Counted from the first letter of the stretch, positions 1 through 5,674 are shown. The stretch: 6,680 nucleotides of DNA from Geobacter sp. (GCA_003490025.1 DNJC01000073.1:2854-9533); one strand, 5' to 3'. The notes: generated by a model from the sequence alone, not told the origin. Made by a program: numbers and translations.

Positions 1-145
1 AGTTGGTCGGGTTGTCCAGCGCGCTGTTGACCCGCTTGCCGGAGGAGATCCTCTGCTGGGTCCTGTTCAGAAGCTGGCTGGTGTTCTGCAGATAGAGCAG
101 GTTGGTTCTCATGCCTGTGGTCAAGGAAATATCACTTACTGTCAT
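1..145 (-). CDS. Flagellin, N-terminal fragment (gene runs off left edge)
   Basis: Only the first 48 codons are present. The translation starts MTVSDISLTTGMRTNLLYLQ and continues with NTSQLLNRTQQ, RISSGKRVNSA and LDNPTN. This is the conserved N-terminal D0/D1 helical region of bacterial flagellin, which polymerises into the filament after export through the flagellar type III apparatus. The LQNT...SSGKRVNSALDNP pattern resembles the flagellins with LDNP in place of the enterobacterial KDDAAG. As expected for a flagellin there is no cleavable signal peptide. The start is supported by an excellent ribosome-binding site, AAAAGGAGAA at 151-160, five bases upstream of the ATG. It is the only motility gene visible, so the wider locus cannot be judged. 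Another flagellin-domain protein such as the hook-associated FlgL is possible but fits less well. Confidence 0.85.
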   Translation of the reverse strand, partial: MTVSDISLTTGMRTNLLYLQNTSQLLNRTQQRISSGKRVNSALDNPTN

Positions 146-224
146 GGCGTTTCTCCTTTTCTGGGCGACCCGGCTTTCTGCCGGTGGTTTTCCAACCTAT
201 CGAGCCCCCCGGGGCAGAGAACAG

Positions 225-239
225 GCAGCAAAGTGGCCA
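225..239 (-). promoter_or_regulatory. Weak candidate sigma-54 promoter for flagellin
   Basis: The minus strand reads TGGCCACTTTGCTGC. It has the invariant GG (237-238) and GC (225-226) dinucleotides exactly ten bases apart, as in the -24/-12 consensus TGGCAC-N5-TTGC. The -12 element is CTGC instead of TTGC and the -24 element deviates after TGGC. The leader would be about 65-70 nt. Sigma-54 control of flagellar genes is common in this group, but the match is modest. Confidence 0.25.
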
Positions 240-292
240 GTTTTGCCTGCCCGTTGTTTCCGCCGGGCATGCCTAGCGTGTCGGCAGCGCAT

Positions 293-322
293 ATTATATC
301 TAAAGATTTTTTAATTTGTAAA
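293..322 (-). promoter_or_regulatory. Candidate sigma-70 promoter upstream of flagellin
   Basis: On the minus strand there is a TTTACA box (317-322, five of six consensus bases) and a perfect TATAAT box (293-298) with an 18-bp spacer. The setting is AT-rich and could serve as an UP element. It would give a leader of roughly 140 nt before the flagellin ATG, which is long. Flagellins are more usually driven by sigma-28 or sigma-54, so this could instead be a chance match in AT-rich DNA, or one of several promoters. Confidence 0.4.
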
Positions 323-355
323 AGATAATTTTAAGGAAGGCGATGGAGAAGAGCT

Positions 356-419
356 TGTAGGAGCGGCATTCCTGCCGCGATGACACTGCGGCTATCGCGG
401 CAGGAATGCCGCTCCTACA
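356..419. repeat. REPIN-like element: two inverted REP hairpins
   Basis: The 26-bp arms 356-381 and 394-419 are perfect reverse complements around a 12-nt centre (382-393). Each arm also folds on its own: GTAG at the foot (357-360), then GCGGCA (363-368), TTCC loop, TGCCGC (373-378), with the mirror copy on the right. A GTAG foot plus a small GC hairpin is the hallmark of REP sequences mobilised by RAYT (TnpA-REP) transposases, and two inverted REPs make a REPIN or BIME. The element lies 60 bp past the peptidase stop and 34 bp upstream of the candidate flagellin -35 box. It could stabilise the 3' end of the peptidase mRNA or block read-through. No RAYT gene is in the window, so mobilisation in trans is inferred. 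Confidence 0.8.
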
Positions 420-470
420 GGTGTTCTAGCGGAAGATTACTGCCGCTGCACCGGCCGGCAGAAAGGAGGG

Positions 471-489
471 AGGCCCCGCTAGGGGGCCT
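471..489 (-). terminator. Terminator-like hairpin at the peptidase stop codon
   Basis: A perfect 7-bp GC-rich stem pairs 471-477 with 483-489, with loop 478-482. The peptidase TAG stop (479-481) lies in the loop. Minus-strand transcription continues into CCCTCCTTTC, which is pyrimidine-rich but has no proper U-tract. It is therefore a poor textbook intrinsic terminator. It may act together with the downstream REPIN or serve mainly as a 3' stabilising structure. Confidence 0.4.
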
Positions 490-2566
490 GTTGGGTCAGA
501 TCGACGGAGACTTTGCGGTCGGCGGCAGCGGCGGTTCCTTTGCGGCGGTTGGACCCGCCGGCAAAGGCAAGGAAGCCGTACTTGCCGTAATGGGTGATCT
601 TAGGCGCGTACTGCGAAGCGGCGGATTCGGAGAGCGGCAGGAAAAGCGCGGCCACCTTCCCCGGGGCCTGCGGCCTGGCCAGCACCAGGAGGAGAAGCCC
701 ATCGGGCCCGGCGAAGGAGGAGCCGTCCAGCTTGAAGCCATCCGCCTCCAGCCTGACGCCGTCCGGAAGCCGCGGCAGGAGGGAACGGCTTTTCGGCACC
801 CCGCAGAAAACAAGATCGGAACTGCCGGCGGCACCGGGATCGAGCCGTCCCTCGTCGATGAGCGGAGCGCTCTCCTGGGAGAGCGAGGCGAGGAGGGCCT
901 TGAAGGTCCCGGCTGCCGCCTTGCAGTTCTCCGTCACTACCCCTATCACTTTGTCCGATCCCTTTATGCTGTTCACCGTTGCAGGGATCTCGCCGGGGGA
1001 AAGGACACGGAAAACCTCGGCGTCGGGGTCGAGAAGAAGCCGCTTTGGGAGGGTCGGGCTCGACAGGGAGAACCGGGTATGCTCCCCGGCGACGCTGACG
1101 ACCTCCTTGGTCTCCCCCCCCTCGCTCTCCAATCTGAGCGGCACCGCCAGCCTGAACGGCGCAGGGTCTTGCGCGATGTCGCCGGTGACGGTCCACCCCT
1201 TCCCCTCGCGACGGGTGGTGACGCCGGCAAGGGAGAGGCGGGGCCCGCCGCTGCGCGTCAGCCACTGCTTGACAGACGGACCGAACTCCTTGCCGGAACT
1301 GCGCGAGAAGGCGGCGGTGAAGTCGCTCCAGGTGGCGGAGCCGTACATGTGGGTGCGGCAAAGCTGACGCAGCGCCTCGAAGAAGGGGGCGTCACCGATC
1401 TCCCTGCGGATCATGTGGAACAGCATCGCCCCCTTGCCGTAGCCGATGGAGCGGGAGGCGGGATCGCTGCGGCCTGTGAAGGAGGAGAGCGGAAAGTCGG
1501 AGCCGGCGGAGACGAGCGAGGCGTAGTCGATCAGCAGTTGCCGGCGGTACTCGATCCCCTCCGCCTGGGAGCGCCGTTCCTTCAAGAGGTAGTCGGCGAG
1601 GTAGGTTACCAGCCCCTCGGACCAGTTCCCCTCCGCCAACTCCGGCTCGATGCCGTTTCCCCACCAGGAGTGGGCGATCTCATGGGGAAGGCTCGTGTCG
1701 GGTATGAAGGGAAGCCGGATCACGCTCCCCCCCAAAAGGGTGAAGGAGGGGAATCCATAACCGGTGGGGAAGAAATTCTCGACCACGGCGTACTTCTCGA
1801 ACGGGTACGGCCCGAAAAGCTCCTGGTAGAGGGCGAGATATTTCGCCGTGGCGTCCAGGTACCGAGCCGACAACGCGGCGTTACCCGGGAAGAGATAGCT
1901 GTAAAGGTCGATGGCGCCCAGCCGGCGATGCTCGATCCGGTAGGGGCCGGCGCAAAGAGACAGAAGACCCACCGGGCGTGCCTCCTCCCAAAGGGACCGC
2001 GTGACGACGGCGGTACTCTCCCTCGATACCAGCTTTCCGTTGGTGATAGCCTCTATCCCTGCAGGGGCGGAGATGCCGATGCTCCGCCTCGCGGGAACCT
2101 GCTGGGGGACCGGGTACCAGTAGGCCTCGCCGCCGAGGAAGGTCCCCTCCCGGGTTACGGCCCCGCGCACCCCGTAGCTCGGGTCCTCGCTGGCGGCCGG
2201 GTGCTGCGACACGGGGTCGTTGAAAGCGGCGCGCCAGGAAACGGTGACAGCCGGCGCGGCGGTCCCCGGCGGGACATTCAGGGAGAGCACCCCGCGCTGG
2301 AAGGAAAACGGGATGCTCCTTCCGGCGACGGCTACCGAGGTGACGGTGGCGCCCTGCGACAGCCTCAGCAAGGCAGCTTTTGTCCCCGCGGCATAAGTGA
2401 TGACACTCTCCCCCGCCACCAGATGGCGTTCCGGTTCGAGTGTCACTGCGATATGCTGGCGCTCCACGGCCGCCGGGACAGTTTCCGCACCGGCCACTGC
2501 CGACTGGCAGAGCGACCACATCACCACGACCATGACCAGCCTCGCCAGCCGCTTCCAACCTTCCAT
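479..2566 (-). CDS. Exported M1-type (gluzincin) zinc metallopeptidase
   Basis: The 695-aa protein begins with a Sec signal peptide: basic MEGWKRLARL, a hydrophobic core, then AVAG-A near residue 26. No lipobox cysteine is seen, so a periplasmic or secreted location is likely. An N-terminal beta domain (about 30-200) precedes the catalytic domain. That domain has HEIAH at 295-299, WWGN at 301-304, the third zinc ligand E317 in WSEG, and a candidate transition-state tyrosine Y376 in YGKGA. Seventeen residues separate HEIAH from E317, where M1 enzymes usually have eighteen. The GxMEN substrate motif is not recognisable; the equivalent stretch reads ENFFPTGYGFPSFTLLGG (263-280). A C-terminal region of about 240 residues follows, with LLLDPDAEVFRVL and HYGKYGFLAF motifs. 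The start was chosen over upstream in-frame codons because of the strong Shine-Dalgarno site and signal peptide. It is divergent from the chaN-like gene. Substrate is unknown. Confidence 0.85.
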   Translation of the reverse strand: MEGWKRLARLVMVVVMWSLCQSAVAGAETVPAAVERQHIAVTLEPERHLVAGESVITYAAGTKAALLRLSQGATVTSVAVAGRSIPFSFQRGVLSLNVPPGTAAPAVTVSWRAAFNDPVSQHPAASEDPSYGVRGAVTREGTFLGGEAYWYPVPQQVPARRSIGISAPAGIEAITNGKLVSRESTAVVTRSLWEEARPVGLLSLCAGPYRIEHRRLGAIDLYSYLFPGNAALSARYLDATAKYLALYQELFGPYPFEKYAVVENFFPTGYGFPSFTLLGGSVIRLPFIPDTSLPHEIAHSWWGNGIEPELAEGNWSEGLVTYLADYLLKERRSQAEGIEYRRQLLIDYASLVSAGSDFPLSSFTGRSDPASRSIGYGKGAMLFHMIRREIGDAPFFEALRQLCRTHMYGSATWSDFTAAFSRSSGKEFGPSVKQWLTRSGGPRLSLAGVTTRREGKGWTVTGDIAQDPAPFRLAVPLRLESEGGETKEVVSVAGEHTRFSLSSPTLPKRLLLDPDAEVFRVLSPGEIPATVNSIKGSDKVIGVVTENCKAAAGTFKALLASLSQESAPLIDEGRLDPGAAGSSDLVFCGVPKSRSLLPRLPDGVRLEADGFKLDGSSFAGPDGLLLLVLARPQAPGKVAALFLPLSESAASQYAPKITHYGKYGFLAFAGGSNRRKGTAAAADRKVSVDLTQQAP

Positions 2567-2570
2567 CAAG

Positions 2571-2578
2571 CACCTCCC
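2571..2578 (-). promoter_or_regulatory. Ribosome-binding site fixing the peptidase start
   Basis: The minus strand reads GGGAGGTG, with the GGAGG core six bases before the ATG at 2566. The reading frame stays open upstream as far as 3070, across the divergent chaN-like gene, so this site together with the signal peptide that follows decides the start. Confidence 0.8.
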
Positions 2579-2711
2579 GCACAGAAATTCGTACTTCGAC
2601 CCCCACGGCAAACGCCGCAGCACGGGTCCGATATCGATCAACAATGGGTTGTCCTGCGTCGCGGATTGGTGTACCCTGCCGGTCTCGAACACTCCGGCAG
2701 CATTGAAAAGC

Positions 2712-2717
2712 GAGGTG
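2712..2717 (+). promoter_or_regulatory. Ribosome-binding site fixing the chaN-like start
   Basis: GAGGTG sits three bases before the ATG at 2721 (five counting from the GAGG core). It selects this ATG over in-frame starts further upstream, the earliest at 2397, which lie inside the divergent peptidase gene. The protein from this ATG begins directly with a signal peptide. Confidence 0.75.
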
Positions 2718-2720
2718 ACC

Positions 2721-3593
2721 ATGTCCGCAACCATAGCAGCAAGACTCTTCTTGATAGTGGCCCTGTCTGTCGTACTGCAGGGGGAGGCCTCGGCAGCTGC
2801 GGGATTTGCCCGCATGAGCGACAGACAGAACGTGAACTTTTCGCAACTGGCAAGCGACGCGGAGCGCGCCGACGTGGTCCTGATAGGCGAGGTGCACGAC
2901 AACAAGGCCCACCACGATCTCCAGGCCGCCGTCATCCGTTCCCTTCTCGCCAAGAAGATCCCGATCGCCATAGGGTTCGAGACGATGCAGGCCGAAAGCC
3001 AGAAGCAGCTCGACGACTGGACCCAGGGACGCGTAAGCGAGGAGGATTTCAAAAAGGTCTTCGCCGCCAACTGGACCTACGACTGGAACCTTTACCGGGA
3101 TATCTTCATACTCGCCCGGGACAACAGGATTCCCCTGATAGCCCTCAACCTCCCCAAGGAGATCGTCAAGAAGGTCTCGCGCAAGGGGTATCAGTCGCTA
3201 TCGGAGCAAGAAAGGAAAAACCTCCCCAAGGGGACGACCTGCGACCTGAACAACCCGCACACCGAGTTCCTGAAAAAATCGTTCAAGGAGCTGTTTCAGA
3301 ATGTCGCGAGCGGAAGGATATTCAGCTATTTCTGCGAGGCACAGACGCTGCGTAACAGCGGCATGGCGAGCAACATCAAGGAGTACACGCTGAAACACCC
3401 CGAGCGAAAGTTCATCGCCCTGGCGGGGATCTGGCACGCGGTCAAAAACGCCATCCCGGAGCAGCTGGAGCGAAACGGCAGCAAGCTCACCAGCCTGGTC
3501 ATCCTGCCCGAGATAGCCGAACTCCGCAGGGAAAACGCGACAGCCGCCGAAGCGGACTACATGGTGGGAGGGGCGCCTGAAGGGTCGTTTTAG
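2721..3593 (+). CDS. ChaN-family haem-binding-type exported protein
   Basis: The 290-aa protein has an N-terminal Sec signal peptide (hydrophobic residues 9-19, EASA-A near 22-26). The ChaN/DUF399 haem-binding fold follows. Visible family motifs are VLIGEVHDNKAHHDLQ (53-68), GFETMQAESQKQLDDW (85-100), NWTYDWNLYRDIF (117-129), IPLIALNLP (137-145), FCEAQTLRNSGMASNI (204-219) and LAGIWHAVKNAIPEQL (234-249). Campylobacter jejuni ChaN is an iron-regulated lipoprotein that binds haem as a dimer. Candidate functional residues here are the histidines of GEVHD/HH (59, 64, 65) and H239. Unlike classical ChaN, the signal sequence has no lipobox cysteine, so it is probably soluble in the periplasm. The gene is divergent from the M1 peptidase and converges with the barrel gene, overlapping it by four bases. 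A role in haem or iron handling is inferred from the family only. Confidence 0.85.
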   Translation: MSATIAARLFLIVALSVVLQGEASAAAGFARMSDRQNVNFSQLASDAERADVVLIGEVHDNKAHHDLQAAVIRSLLAKKIPIAIGFETMQAESQKQLDDWTQGRVSEEDFKKVFAANWTYDWNLYRDIFILARDNRIPLIALNLPKEIVKKVSRKGYQSLSEQERKNLPKGTTCDLNNPHTEFLKKSFKELFQNVASGRIFSYFCEAQTLRNSGMASNIKEYTLKHPERKFIALAGIWHAVKNAIPEQLERNGSKLTSLVILPEIAELRRENATAAEADYMVGGAPEGSF

Positions 3594-4909
3594 AAGAGCT
3601 TGTTCCAGTTGAACGTTGCGCCTCCGCCGTCTTTCCCGTTGCGCAGGTACCCCGACTCCCACGAGAAGGCGAGGTAGAGCGAGGAGTTCCACAGGAACCC
3701 GCTGTCAAATGCGACCGTGGCCCCTCCGCGGCGCTGCTGGCGGAAGACCACCTGGTCCACCCCCTGCACCGTCGCGCGCTCCCCCCAGAGATAGGAACCC
3801 ACCAGGCTCATGTAGAGGAAGAAGGTCAGCTCGCGCCGGTACCCGAGCGATGCGGTGGCGTACGAGGAGGAGAGGACGTCGTTGTGTATCGCCCCCGTGT
3901 AGCGCGGGTGCGCCAGGTCGTCGGCTTCGCCGGGGAAGGGCGAACCGTTGATGCGAAAGGCGTTGAAGCGGTCCGCATCCCCCTCGCTGGTCTTCCCGCC
4001 GTACATGCAGAATATCACCCGGTCCCTTTCGCTTAGCCCCGGTATCCCCCCCGCCCCGACCAGGTACGCCGTCCCCTGCAGGTAGTTGCGCCGCGCAGAT
4101 CCGGTCGACCCGCCGTTCAAGTCGCTCCACTTGTCCCGGTGCAGGTAATCGACGTCGAACCCCGTGGCAATCCCCTGGTGCGGAAGCTCCAGCAGGTTGC
4201 GGCGCATGCCGTCGTAGCGGGCGCGGAGCTTCGCGCCGTAGAGCACGGTATCGGGAGGGACCACGAGCCCCGGCGACGTGTCGCTGGTCCGGTCCGCGTA
4301 GAAGTAGCCGACACGCCCGAGCAGTTGGACCCTGATGTCGTTGTCGACCTGGAACGGGTGGACCGGGAAACGGACGCCGGGGCCGATCGAGCCGAGCAGC
4401 GTTCCCCACTGCAGGGATGTCGGGACGATTTCCACGTTGTCGACGATCTCCCGCTGGTCGAACGGAATGGTGTAGTTCTCGAAATGCGTGACCAGCTCCA
4501 GCGGCCCGACCGTCTTGTCGTACTCAAGTTCATTCACAAGCCCACTCACGACGTCCCGGGTACGGGCGTCGTTCCAGACCCTCCTGACATACAGGGCGCC
4601 AAAAGGGAACCCCCGGAGGTCCCCCTGCTTGGGCGCGAGCAAGCTCCCGCCGACGGTCAACGCCGTCATATGGGCACGATCGACGGGAGGTATCTTGAAT
4701 CGCTCTCCCATGAACACCCCTTCTCCCGCCTCTCCCGCCAGAGGCGTGTGATAGGTTGCGTCTGTCGGCGCTTCCTCCCCCCATGCGCACTCCTTCGCGC
4801 CCAAGCAGCAGACAAAGAGGAGGGCCCAGACGCTTGCCACCGCCAAAGCGCCTCGATGCATCGCGGCAAGCCTGCATGTGCGGAAACGGAATGCGTCGGT
4901 ATTTCTCAT
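3590..4909 (-). CDS. Predicted outer-membrane beta-barrel protein, uncharacterised
   Basis: The 439-aa protein has a signal sequence with a long basic N-region (residues 1-20), a hydrophobic core (21-37) and a plausible signal peptidase I site after AWG (42-44). I do not recognise the family with confidence. The mature part has repeated amphipathic segments typical of barrel strands, such as IRVQLLGRVGYFYADR, FDVDYLHRDKW, YATASLGYRRELTFFLYMSL, ATVAFDSGFLWNSSLYLAFS and a final ATFNWNKLF. The C-terminal phenylalanine is the usual beta-signal read by the Bam complex. The last 100 residues faintly recall the surface-antigen barrel of Omp85-like proteins, but no POTRA domain precedes them. The start at 4909 is supported by AAGGAGAGG just upstream; the alternative methionine at residue 17 lacks a comparable site. 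Divergent from lexA, convergent with the chaN-like gene. Confidence 0.6.
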   Translation of the reverse strand: MRNTDAFRFRTCRLAAMHRGALAVASVWALLFVCCLGAKECAWGEEAPTDATYHTPLAGEAGEGVFMGERFKIPPVDRAHMTALTVGGSLLAPKQGDLRGFPFGALYVRRVWNDARTRDVVSGLVNELEYDKTVGPLELVTHFENYTIPFDQREIVDNVEIVPTSLQWGTLLGSIGPGVRFPVHPFQVDNDIRVQLLGRVGYFYADRTSDTSPGLVVPPDTVLYGAKLRARYDGMRRNLLELPHQGIATGFDVDYLHRDKWSDLNGGSTGSARRNYLQGTAYLVGAGGIPGLSERDRVIFCMYGGKTSEGDADRFNAFRINGSPFPGEADDLAHPRYTGAIHNDVLSSSYATASLGYRRELTFFLYMSLVGSYLWGERATVQGVDQVVFRQQRRGGATVAFDSGFLWNSSLYLAFSWESGYLRNGKDGGGATFNWNKLF

Positions 4910-4965
4910 GAGCCTCTCCTTGACCGTCCTATGGTTAAAACTGTTTGGCCCAAATCCACCGGTAC

Positions 4966-4993
4966 ACTATATACGAGAACGCAACCAGCTCAA
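4966..4993 (-). promoter_or_regulatory. Candidate promoter of the outer-membrane protein gene
   Basis: The minus strand has TTGAGC (4988-4993, four of six consensus bases), a 16-bp spacer and TATAGT (4966-4971, five of six). It would give a leader of about 50 nt to the ATG at 4909. The -35 box forms one arm of the dyad at 4988-5004, so a repressor bound there would block it. Confidence 0.45.
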
Positions 4994-5004
4994 GAACATT
5001 GAGC
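4988..5004. promoter_or_regulatory. 17-bp perfect dyad, possible operator
   Basis: GCTCAA (4988-4993) and TTGAGC (4999-5004) are perfect reverse complements around GAACA. The dyad overlaps the -35 box of the leftward promoter and ends 10 bp before the -35 of the lexA promoter. It does not match the Geobacter LexA box. Size and placement suit a dimeric repressor, but no regulator is identified. Confidence 0.3.
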
Positions 5005-5014
5005 AAATTCCTTC

Positions 5015-5045
5015 TTGACAGGGGATGGTTATCACTTGATATAGT
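5015..5045 (+). promoter_or_regulatory. lexA operon promoter
   Basis: A perfect TTGACA (5015-5020) is followed, after a long 19-bp spacer, by TATAGT (5040-5045, five of six consensus bases). Transcription would begin near 5052, leaving a leader of about 20 nt with the GGAGG ribosome-binding site at 5062-5066. The LexA-box-like operators cover the spacer, the -10 box and the start region, which is the arrangement expected for autorepression. Confidence 0.6.
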
Positions 5046-5060
5046 TACCACAAGATAACC
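5027..5060. promoter_or_regulatory. Two abutting LexA-box-like operators (autoregulatory SOS site)
   Basis: The Geobacter LexA box reported for G. sulfurreducens lexA1/lexA2 is GGTT-N2-C-N4-G-N3-ACC. Positions 5043-5060 (AGTTACCACAAGATAACC) fit it with one mismatch, the first base. Positions 5027-5044 (GGTTATCACTTGATATAG) fit the left half perfectly but lack the final ACC. The two boxes overlap by 2 bp and repeat every 16 bp (11 of 16 bases identical). The outermost half-sites, GGTTATC and GATAACC, are perfect reverse complements. The position over the -10 box and start site supports LexA autorepression. The consensus is from my memory of the published work. Confidence 0.75.
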
Positions 5061-5070
5061 GGGAGGGTCA

Positions 5071-5670
5071 ATGGAGCAGCTTACCAAGCGGCAGCAGGAA
5101 GTGCTGGAGATAGTAACGGCCTACATTAACGAATTCGGGTACCCCCCGAGCCTTCGGGAAATCGGGAAGAAGCTCTCGGTGACCGGAACACTGGGGGTGA
5201 TGAAGCACCTGGACGCCCTGGAGAAGAAGGGATACCTCCGCCGGCGGGAGGGGCCTCGCGGCATCACCCTCAGGGGGCAGGCCCAGGCGGCCGCTCTTCC
5301 CATCGTGGGGGTGGTCCGGGCAGGCGCCCTCCACCCGGCCATCGAGGATGTGGAAGGGCATTTCGCCATCGACAGGTCGCAGTTGCGCGGCGGCACCTTC
5401 TTTCTGCGGGTGAAGGGGGACTCCATGATCCACGCGCACATACAGGAGGGAGACCTGGCGCTGGTGCGGCCCCAGCCGGACGCCGCCAACAAGGACATCG
5501 TGGTCGCCATGGTGGAAGGCGAGGCGACGCTGAAGAGGTTCTACCGCGAAGAAAGAAGGATCCGGCTGCAGCCGGAAAACCCGAACTACCAGCCGATATA
5601 CCTCCAGGAGGGAGACGGGGAAGTCTCCATCGTCGGAAAAGTGGTTGGCATCTACCGCCAGATGGAGTAA
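5071..5670 (+). CDS. lexA: LexA repressor, SOS regulator and self-cleaving S24 peptidase
   Basis: The 199-aa protein has the usual LexA length. The N-terminal winged helix-turn-helix spans about 1-65: LTKRQQEVLEIV, then PPSLREIGKKL and a recognition segment VTGTLGVMKHLDALEKKGYL. The C-terminal S24 domain carries the Ala84-Gly85 scissile bond in VVRAGALHPA, nucleophile Ser118 in VKGDSMI and general base Lys155 in EATLKRF, all at the canonical spacing. LexA binds operators as a dimer; RecA filaments on single-stranded DNA trigger self-cleavage and derepression. The recognition helix differs from the E. coli type, consistent with the different box upstream. It is the first gene of a cassette with the small gene at 5675 and dinB. 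Geobacter sulfurreducens has two lexA genes, each followed by dinB, so this may be one of several paralogues. Confidence 0.95.
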   Translation: MEQLTKRQQEVLEIVTAYINEFGYPPSLREIGKKLSVTGTLGVMKHLDALEKKGYLRRREGPRGITLRGQAQAAALPIVGVVRAGALHPAIEDVEGHFAIDRSQLRGGTFFLRVKGDSMIHAHIQEGDLALVRPQPDAANKDIVVAMVEGEATLKRFYREERRIRLQPENPNYQPIYLQEGDGEVSIVGKVVGIYRQME

Positions 5671-5674
5671 TTTC

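Larger units (their letters stand above)
146..478. other. 333-bp gene-free region between peptidase 3' end and flagellin start
   Basis: No open frame here looks like a gene. The region contains the flagellin ribosome-binding site (151-160), candidate flagellin promoters between 225 and 322, an AT-rich stretch at about 291-335 that contrasts with the GC-rich surroundings, the REPIN-like inverted repeat (356-419), and the distal arm of a terminator-like hairpin that starts inside the peptidase stop region (471-489). Positions 421-470 show only short GC-rich repeats of about 5 bp, to which I assign no function. Confidence 0.7.
2567..2720. promoter_or_regulatory. Divergent spacer between peptidase and chaN-like genes
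   Basis: This 154-bp spacer must hold promoters for both genes if each is the first of its transcript. The only candidate I see for the plus strand is TTGTCC (2650-2655), a 17-bp spacer and TACCCT, which is weak (4/6 and 3/6 consensus bases). I found no convincing minus-strand sigma-70 promoter and no Fur-like 19-bp AT-rich box. A short dyad GCCGG-N11-CCGGC is present around 2680-2700. The arrangement suggests co-regulation, but no operator stands out. Confidence 0.35.

Noticed and set aside
102..314. A 70-codon plus-strand frame over the flagellin start and its upstream region
   Set aside because: No ribosome-binding site, no recognisable motif, and antisense to the flagellin start and its control region.
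2567..2720. A possible Fur box or second LexA box in the peptidase/chaN spacer
   Set aside because: I found no 19-bp AT-rich Fur-like palindrome and no GGTT-N2-C-N4-G-N3-ACC match; only short CG-rich dyads are present.
2567..3070. Upstream extension of the peptidase frame (start at 3070 instead of 2566)
   Set aside because: The extra 168 codons run antisense through the chaN-like gene and would bury the signal peptide. The strong Shine-Dalgarno site at 2571-2578 supports the start at 2566.
380..3355. A 991-codon open frame on the plus strand, opposite the peptidase gene and running into the chaN-like gene
   Set aside because: It is a GC-bias shadow. The translation is rich in Gly, Arg and Pro without domains, it begins inside the REPIN repeat, and the opposite strand encodes an M1 peptidase with clear motifs, signal peptide and ribosome-binding site.
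3705..4533. Long alternative minus-strand frames (3705-4409 and 4117-4533) inside the outer-membrane protein gene
   Set aside because: They are Arg/Pro/Ser-rich frame shadows without ribosome-binding sites or recognisable motifs; the 439-codon frame has the signal peptide and barrel pattern.
4139..5002. A 287-codon plus-strand frame covering the barrel gene and the intergenic spacer
   Set aside because: It is antisense to a better-supported gene, has no ribosome-binding site or domain, and crosses the leftward promoter and part of the dyad.
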